This document shows, one piece after another, positions 59,077 to 64,000 of a stretch of DNA of 64,000 bases (positions within the stretch are counted from its first letter, which is position 1; the number at the start of each line of letters is the position of its first letter). The notes beneath the pieces are model-generated. The model was not told where the DNA came from. It searched no databases and saw nothing but the letters and a program-made list of their open reading frames with translations. The DNA is taken from positions 434,001-498,000 of the forward strand of contig NZ_JAERVO010000001.1 of assembly GCF_016798325.1 (NCBI RefSeq), in the 5' to 3' direction. This DNA comes from Marinobacter mangrovi. Its GTDB lineage: Bacteria; Pseudomonadota; Gammaproteobacteria; Pseudomonadales; Oleiphilaceae. A program made the position numbers and the translations under genes.

Positions 59077-61560
59077 TCAATTCACCGTATCAGGCTGCAC
59101 GTGATGGGCCAACGCCCTCTCGACCGGCGGATCTGAAACGACCGGTTTCGTCCGGCCCAGCCGGGTGGCGTTGACCACGACGACCAGCGAGCTCAGGGAC
59201 ATGCCCAGAGCGGCCAGCCACGGCGGCACCAGCCCGGCTGCGGCGAGTGGCAGTGCGCAAAGATTATAGGTGACAGCCCAGGTCATGTTCTGCCGGATGA
59301 CCCGCCGCAGGTGCCGGGCTGTTCTGAGGGCGTTCACCAGTCGACTCAGCTGCCCGTTGAGCAGCACGGCATCGGCTTTCAACTGAGTCAGGTCGGCGGC
59401 ACTGCCCATGGCAACCGACACGTCGGCCCCGGCCATGACCGGCAGGTCATTGAGTCCGTCGCCCACCATCATGATGTGACGCCCCTGTGCTTTCAGCGTT
59501 TTCAGGTACGCCAGCTTGTCCTCCGGCGAAGCCTGGCCCTTGCAGGCATCCAGGGGCAGATGTCGGGCCACGCGCTGCACATGGGAAGACCGGTCACCAC
59601 TGAGCAGGATCGTCTGAAGTCCCAGATGCTTGAGCTGGCGCAGCGTATCGCTGGCCTCCTCGCGCAGTTGGTCGTCCAGTGTGAAGCGGGCCAGTCGTTG
59701 ATCGCCCAGCGCGAGGAAGAGGCCCAGGCCTTCGTCCGGTTCCGGCAGATGCTCAATGCCGGTCTGCGCCCTGACGAAAGCCGCGTGGCCGATCACCAAT
59801 TCCTGCCCCAGGTACTGGCCAGTCAACCCACCGCCCAGGTGATTGGTGACGTCGGTTACCGAATATCGCTGGTCAAAATAACCCGGGAACGCGGCCGCAA
59901 TGGGATGCTCCGAGTAGCGTTCGAGTCCCGCGGCCAGAGCCAGGCATGCGGCCGTATCCAGATCGCCGAAAAGTCGTGTGCTGCGCAGTGTCAGCCGGCC
60001 CTCGGTCAGCGTACCGGTCTTGTCGAAGACCACGGTGTCGATCCGGTCGAGGGATTCCAGGGTGTGGCCCCGCGTCGGCAGGAAGCCGGCGCGTCGCAAT
60101 GAGACGGTGGCCATGGTCAGTGCTGTCGGTGTCGCCAGTGACAAGGCACAGGGGCAGGTCACCACCAGGACGGCCAGGGCGATATCAAAGGCACGCTCCG
60201 AGCCGGCCAGCCACCAGCCCAGCCCCACCAACGGGGCGATGATCAGAATGCGGCTGACGAAGCGCCCCGCCAGGCGATCGGCGAGCTGGCCCACCGGGGG
60301 TTTCTCCGACTGGACCCGGTCCAGGATGCGCAGGATGCTGGAAAGTCGCGTGTGCTGGCCGGTGCGTTCAACGCGCAGGGCAATCGGGTTTTCGCCGTTG
60401 ATGGCGCCCGCATGAGCCGGACTGCCCGGTCCCCGTTCCTCGGGCAGGTACTCGCCGGTCAGGGCGGCTTCGTTCAGGGTGGAGTAGCCGGCGGTAATCA
60501 CGCCGTCGGCCGGGATCACGTCGCCGGGTTTGATGTCCACCGTATCACCCGGCCGCAGGGCATGGACGGGCACGGTTTCCAGCGTGTCACCCCGGCGCCG
60601 GGTGGCAATGGCGGGCGTCAGGTTGTGGAGTGAACCGCCGCTGAGCCCGGCCCGATAGCGAGCCTGCATCTCGATAAAACGCCCCAGGGACAGGAAAAAG
60701 GTGAACATGCAGACCGACTCGAAATACACCTCCTCGCCGCCCATCACCGTGACCCAGGCGCTGGCCGAGTAGGCCAGTCCGATCGCCAGGGCGACCGGGA
60801 CATCCATGGTCAGGTGGCGTGCGCTCAGGTCGCGACGCGCGTTGCGGAAGAACGGACGGGCGCTGTAGAACACGACCGGTGTGGCCACCAGCAGGCTCAC
60901 CCAGCGGAAAAACGGCTGCATGTCATCGGAAACGCCGCTGATCAGCCCGAAGTAAAGCGGTACGGCCAACATCATGCTTTGCATGGTGCCGGCACCGGCC
61001 ACGCACAGTCGGATCAGTGCGCTGCGCTTTTCCCGTTGCAGTTGGGCCTCGGCCTGGTCCGCCCGATAGGGGCGGGCGTCATAGCCCAGTTCGTGAATGG
61101 CCAGCAGCAGGGGGCTGAGTGCCGTCTCGGCCGGATTCCACACCAGTCGGGCCCGTTGGGTGCTGTAGTTGATTGAGAATTGGCGCACGCCGGGCTGCTG
61201 CGCGAGATGGTGCTCCAGAAGCCAGATGCAGGCGGCACAGGAGAGCCCTCCGATCAGCAGCTGGGCTTCGCGCAAAGGCGCCTGGTCGGTGCCGGCGGTA
61301 TCGCTGACAAAATCCGACTGCACGGCCGGGTGGTCAAAGACCGCGAGTCGTTCCCGGTCACGGTCCGTCAGCGTGCCCGGCGTTGCCGGTGTCGCCGTTC
61401 GATGGCGGTAGAAACCGGTCAGGCCCTCGTCCCGGATCAGTTGGAAGACGGCCCGGCAACCATGGCAACAGAAGGCTTTCGTTGTGCCGTCAGTGTCCAG
61501 CGTCAGTGGCGCCGGGCCGGTGATCGGTTCACCGCAGTGGTAGCAAGGATCCCCAGACAC
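59077..61560 (-). CDS. ccoI: Copper-transporting P1B-type ATPase for cbb3 assembly, CcoI
   Basis: The protein has 827 residues. The N-terminus has a cluster-like CYHCGEP and FCCHGCRAVF, then an HMA domain with GLSCAACIWLLE. The transmembrane CPCALSLATP, phosphorylation DKTGTLTEG and hinge GDGLNDLPVM motifs are intact; about eight membrane helices. CcoI supplies copper to the cbb3 subunit CcoN from the cytoplasmic side. It starts three bases after ccoH, within ccoG-ccoH-ccoI-ccoS. Confidence 0.95.
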   Translation of the reverse strand: MSGDPCYHCGEPITGPAPLTLDTDGTTKAFCCHGCRAVFQLIRDEGLTGFYRHRTATPATPGTLTDRDRERLAVFDHPAVQSDFVSDTAGTDQAPLREAQLLIGGLSCAACIWLLEHHLAQQPGVRQFSINYSTQRARLVWNPAETALSPLLLAIHELGYDARPYRADQAEAQLQREKRSALIRLCVAGAGTMQSMMLAVPLYFGLISGVSDDMQPFFRWVSLLVATPVVFYSARPFFRNARRDLSARHLTMDVPVALAIGLAYSASAWVTVMGGEEVYFESVCMFTFFLSLGRFIEMQARYRAGLSGGSLHNLTPAIATRRRGDTLETVPVHALRPGDTVDIKPGDVIPADGVITAGYSTLNEAALTGEYLPEERGPGSPAHAGAINGENPIALRVERTGQHTRLSSILRILDRVQSEKPPVGQLADRLAGRFVSRILIIAPLVGLGWWLAGSERAFDIALAVLVVTCPCALSLATPTALTMATVSLRRAGFLPTRGHTLESLDRIDTVVFDKTGTLTEGRLTLRSTRLFGDLDTAACLALAAGLERYSEHPIAAAFPGYFDQRYSVTDVTNHLGGGLTGQYLGQELVIGHAAFVRAQTGIEHLPEPDEGLGLFLALGDQRLARFTLDDQLREEASDTLRQLKHLGLQTILLSGDRSSHVQRVARHLPLDACKGQASPEDKLAYLKTLKAQGRHIMMVGDGLNDLPVMAGADVSVAMGSAADLTQLKADAVLLNGQLSRLVNALRTARHLRRVIRQNMTWAVTYNLCALPLAAAGLVPPWLAALGMSLSSLVVVVNATRLGRTKPVVSDPPVERALAHHVQPDTVN

Positions 61561-61563
61561 CGC

Positions 61564-62079
61564 TTACCCCTGGGGTGCCGGTTCGAGCGGCAGAGAGATA
61601 TCACTGGGCAGAGCGGCTTCGCCTTTCAGGCGCCAGCTGTTGTCCGGGCCGCGCAGATCCAGGTACCAGCGGCCTTCGAGTGACTGCGGCAGGCGAACCT
61701 CGTAGTGGCCGTCTCCCGTAGGCTGGAACTGCAGGCGCCGATCCCGTTCGGCCAGGGTCGGATGGGACAGGTTGAGGATCAGGAAGTCGAAACCGGCGGG
61801 CTGGCCGTCTTGGGTCAGCGTTAGGCGTGCGCCCTTGTCGGTGAAGGTCACGTGTCCTTCCAGGCCCATATCGGCGGCCTTGTGGTCCTTGGCCAATGCC
61901 ATATTGATGGCCAGTCCGTCCTTGTAATAGTCGTCGCTGACCATGGAACCCTGGGTTCGTACGGCAACGGTAATCATGAACAGGCAGAAGACGATGGTGA
62001 AGGCGGGAATCGCCAGCACGAACCACAGCCAGAATTGCTTGTACCAGGGGCCGGGTGTCTTGAGCGCATCGTCTGACAT
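61564..62079 (-). CDS. ccoH: Cbb3 oxidase assembly protein CcoH (FixH)
   Basis: The protein has 171 residues from MSDDALKTPGPWYKQFWLWF. One membrane helix (about 13-38) is followed by a periplasmic FixH domain with VSDDYYKDGLAIN, the family signature, and LTQDGQPAGFDFLILNLSHP. It stabilises early cbb3 intermediates. The longer frame to 62172 overlaps ccoG and is rejected. It lies 28 bases past ccoG. Confidence 0.92.
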   Translation of the reverse strand: MSDDALKTPGPWYKQFWLWFVLAIPAFTIVFCLFMITVAVRTQGSMVSDDYYKDGLAINMALAKDHKAADMGLEGHVTFTDKGARLTLTQDGQPAGFDFLILNLSHPTLAERDRRLQFQPTGDGHYEVRLPQSLEGRWYLDLRGPDNSWRLKGEAALPSDISLPLEPAPQG

Positions 62080-62107
62080 GGTGGCGGATCTCACTCTCGG
62101 TTGAAGG

Positions 62108-63538
62108 TCAGCGCCGGGCGCCCAGGAAGCGGCTTTCGGTGCGGGCGCCGAGCGTCGCGTCACCTTCAGCACGAATGTTGAAGGTGATGTCGTTGTGGGT
62201 GTCCGTCAGCGCCTCCGGGCTGACTTCCACAACGGTGGGCAGTGACAGGTTCTCGCCGGCGGCTACCTGCAGCTGCGTGTCACCGATAATGTGCGCGGTA
62301 TTCAGGCCGGATACCGACAGGATAAAGACCTGCGGTACTTCCGTCATGTTCTGGACCTTGACGGTGTAGGAATTCTCGATCATGCCCCGGTTGTTCATCT
62401 TGAACAGGGCGCCCCGGTCGCGGATCACTTCCAGCTGGACCGGCACCCGGGTCAACAGGGTGAAGATCAGTGCCCCAATCATCAGCAGTAACGCGGCACC
62501 ATAGCCGAACGTGCGGGGGCGAAGGATTTTCGACGGCTTGCCTTCCAGCTCGTGTTCGGTGGTGTAGCGGATCAGCCCGCGCGGGTAGTTCATCTTGTCC
62601 ATGATCTCGTCGCAGGCGTCGATGCACAGGGCGCAGTTGATGCACTCGTACTGCAGCCCGTCCCGGATATCGATGCCCGTGGGGCAGACCTGCACGCACT
62701 GGCCGCAGTCAATGCAGTCGCCGAGGCCGAGTTCTGTCTTGCTGGCGTCCTTGCGACGGCCGCCGCGCGGCTCGCCCCGGTTGTAGTCGTAGGAGACCAC
62801 CCGGGTGTCTTCATCGAACATCACCGACTGGAAGCGCGCATAGGGGCACATGTAGAGACAGACCTGTTCCCGCAGCCAGCCGGCATTGGTGTAGGTGGCG
62901 ACGGTAAAGAAAAACACCCAGAAATAGGCCCAGCCGTTGGCCTGCAGAGTGAACAGGTCAATGCTCAGCTCCCGCACCGGATAGAAGTAGCCGACGAACG
63001 TGAGGCCCGTGGCAAAGGCGATCAACAACCACAGGGCGTGTTTGACGACTTTCTTGACGGATTTCGACGTGCCGCCAGGGGCCTGGTCCAGCTTGATGCG
63101 CTTGTTGCGCGATCCCTCGACCTTCTCCTCCACCCACATGAAGATGAACGTCCACACGGTTTGCGGGCAGGTGTACCCGCACCAGACCCGACCGAACAGG
63201 GTCGTGATGAAAAACAGGCCGAAGGCGGCGATAATCAGCATGCCTGAGAGCATGATGAAGTCTTTGGGAAAGAACGTGGTGCCGAAGAGGTGGAATTCCC
63301 GGGCCGGCAGGTTGAAGTAAATCAGGGGTTCTCCGCCGATCTGGACCCAGCAGAACAGGAAATACATGCCCATCAGCCCCCACAGGCTGAAAAAGCGAAT
63401 ACGCTGGTAGAGGCCTGTGACGGCTTTGACGTAAATCTTCTTGCGGCTGGCGTAGAGCTCGACGTTTTCCGGTTTTTTCTTGTTGGTGGAGGCGTCAGTC
63501 GCGGGGTCAACCTGTTTGACCGGTATTTGACTGCTCAT
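62108..63538 (-). CDS. ccoG: Cbb3 oxidase accessory protein CcoG, polyferredoxin type
   Basis: The protein has 476 residues. About five membrane helices (the first at about 47-65), then VWCGYTCPQTVWTFIFMWVE. Two 4Fe-4S motifs follow: CIDCGQCVQVCPTG and CINCALCIDACDEIM. The C-terminal about 120 residues form an Ig-like periplasmic domain. CcoG reduces Cu(II) for cbb3 assembly in studied bacteria. ATG 63538 follows GAGGA; the TTG at 63541 is not needed. First gene of ccoGHIS, 77 bases after ccoP. Confidence 0.95.
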   Translation of the reverse strand: MSSQIPVKQVDPATDASTNKKKPENVELYASRKKIYVKAVTGLYQRIRFFSLWGLMGMYFLFCWVQIGGEPLIYFNLPAREFHLFGTTFFPKDFIMLSGMLIIAAFGLFFITTLFGRVWCGYTCPQTVWTFIFMWVEEKVEGSRNKRIKLDQAPGGTSKSVKKVVKHALWLLIAFATGLTFVGYFYPVRELSIDLFTLQANGWAYFWVFFFTVATYTNAGWLREQVCLYMCPYARFQSVMFDEDTRVVSYDYNRGEPRGGRRKDASKTELGLGDCIDCGQCVQVCPTGIDIRDGLQYECINCALCIDACDEIMDKMNYPRGLIRYTTEHELEGKPSKILRPRTFGYGAALLLMIGALIFTLLTRVPVQLEVIRDRGALFKMNNRGMIENSYTVKVQNMTEVPQVFILSVSGLNTAHIIGDTQLQVAAGENLSLPTVVEVSPEALTDTHNDITFNIRAEGDATLGARTESRFLGARR

Positions 63539-63569
63539 CAAGTCCTCTCATGTGGTGCTCTCTTCACGC

Positions 63570-63590
63570 CTGGACCGGATTCCGGCCCAG
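63570..63590. other. Inverted repeat between ccoP and ccoG
   Basis: CTGGACCGG and CCGGCCCAG are inverted around ATT, with one G-T type mismatch. It may be a processing or attenuating hairpin between the oxidase operon and ccoG; there is no T run. Confidence 0.4.
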
Positions 63591-63615
63591 GGTTCAGCAA
63601 ATTGCCTGCGGGGCA

Positions 63616-64000
63616 TCATTCGCCCCGGTGCGACAGGCCATAGACATAGGCCGCAAGAATGTGGATCTGGTCGTCGCTCAGCCGGCCTTCCTGAGGAGGC
63701 ATCCGGTTCTGGCGACCGTAGGTGACGGTTTCCTTGATCCAGTCGTAAGTGCTGCCGTAGAGCCAGTCGTCGTCGGTCAGGTTGGGGGCGCCCACCATCG
63801 GATTCCCCTTGGCATCCTGGCCGTGGCACCCGGCGCAGGCCTGCGCGAAGACCTGCTTGCCTTCCTTGGCCAGGGCCGGGTCACGCTCGCGGCCGCTGAA
63901 GCTGAGCACATAGTTGACCACGGCTTCCACCTGATCGTTGCTCATGTTGGGCATCAGACCCTTGGCCGGCATCTGGTTCACGCGGCCCTGGTGGATGGTT
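63616..64000 (-). CDS. ccoP: Cbb3 oxidase subunit III CcoP, C-terminal part (cut by window edge)
   Basis: About 127 residues of the C-terminal cytochrome c domain are present; the 5' part lies beyond the window. The heme c motif is FAQACAGCHGQDAKGNPMVG with PNLTDDDWLYG after it; the distal Met is in QNRMPPQEGRLSD. HQGRVNQMPAKGLMPNMSND at the edge is the end of the first heme domain's loop with its Met ligand. CcoP is the membrane-bound diheme subunit of cbb3 oxidase; ccoN and ccoO are expected just outside the window. Confidence 0.93.
   Translation of the reverse strand, partial: TIHQGRVNQMPAKGLMPNMSNDQVEAVVNYVLSFSGRERDPALAKEGKQVFAQACAGCHGQDAKGNPMVGAPNLTDDDWLYGSTYDWIKETVTYGRQNRMPPQEGRLSDDQIHILAAYVYGLSHRGE

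Overview
The window (about 60% GC, dense genes, short intergenic gaps) looks like the chromosome of a marine or halophilic gammaproteobacterium. The evidence is HexR-type control of an Entner-Doudoroff route, a CcoGHIS cluster for cbb3 oxidase, an AceE-type pyruvate dehydrogenase, a GH13 alpha-glucosidase of the Halomonas HaG kind, a FapF/C39-type gene pair, and families of palindromic intergenic repeats. I cannot name the genus from sequence alone. I see no tRNA, rRNA, CRISPR array, transposase or phage gene.

Layout. 1-2.3 kb: start of a lipoprotein pullulanase (cut by the window edge) and maltoporin. 2.6-12.9 kb: central sugar catabolism, with hexR divergent from zwf-pgl-eda and gap-pyk divergent from edd-glk. 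13.0-16.3 kb: a LOG-family protein, a solitary periplasmic binding protein and a metal-ligand-poor M24 protein. 16.2-28.9 kb: glycerol block with glpR-glpD, glpK, a sigma-54 activator and an ABC-type glycerol importer (glpSTPQUV). 28.9-29.4 kb: a repeat island. 29.4-43.8 kb: maltose/maltodextrin block with a lipoprotein alpha-amylase, malEFG, an MFS transporter, malK, alpha-glucosidase and malT. 44-48.6 kb: aceEF. 48.9-53.8 kb: an unusual outer-membrane cluster (C39 protease, FapF-like channel, FadL-like barrel, DUF4124/MalM-like protein). 53.9-57.9 kb: polysaccharide deacetylase, DnaJ-like protein, TetR regulator, ttcA and one unknown gene. 58.1-64.0 kb: a TauE/SafE-type membrane protein, ccoS, ccoI, ccoH, ccoG and the end of ccoP.

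The genes read as one metabolic programme. Pullulanase and amylase shorten alpha-glucans outside the inner membrane, LamB and MalEFGK import maltodextrins, and the alpha-glucosidase releases glucose. Glk, Zwf, Pgl, Edd and Eda carry glucose to pyruvate and glyceraldehyde 3-phosphate; Gap and Pyk finish lower glycolysis and AceEF makes acetyl-CoA. Glycerol enters the same lower pathway through the ABC importer, GlpK and GlpD. The regulators sit beside their targets, and candidate operators can be read directly: a G-rich MalT-type box at three mal promoters, a TTCG-N4-CGAA GlpR core at glp promoters, and TGTAGTAA-type HexR sites at zwf and gap/edd.

The most notable observations are: (1) the C39/FapF-like/FadL/MalM-like cluster without recognisable fibre subunits; (2) a sigma-54 promoter, overlapped by a GlpR core, in front of the glycerol ABC operon and next to an AcoR-type activator; (3) complementary degeneration of the two glycerol ABC ATPases; and (4) a 110-bp palindromic repeat whose arms differ between copies yet stay self-complementary.
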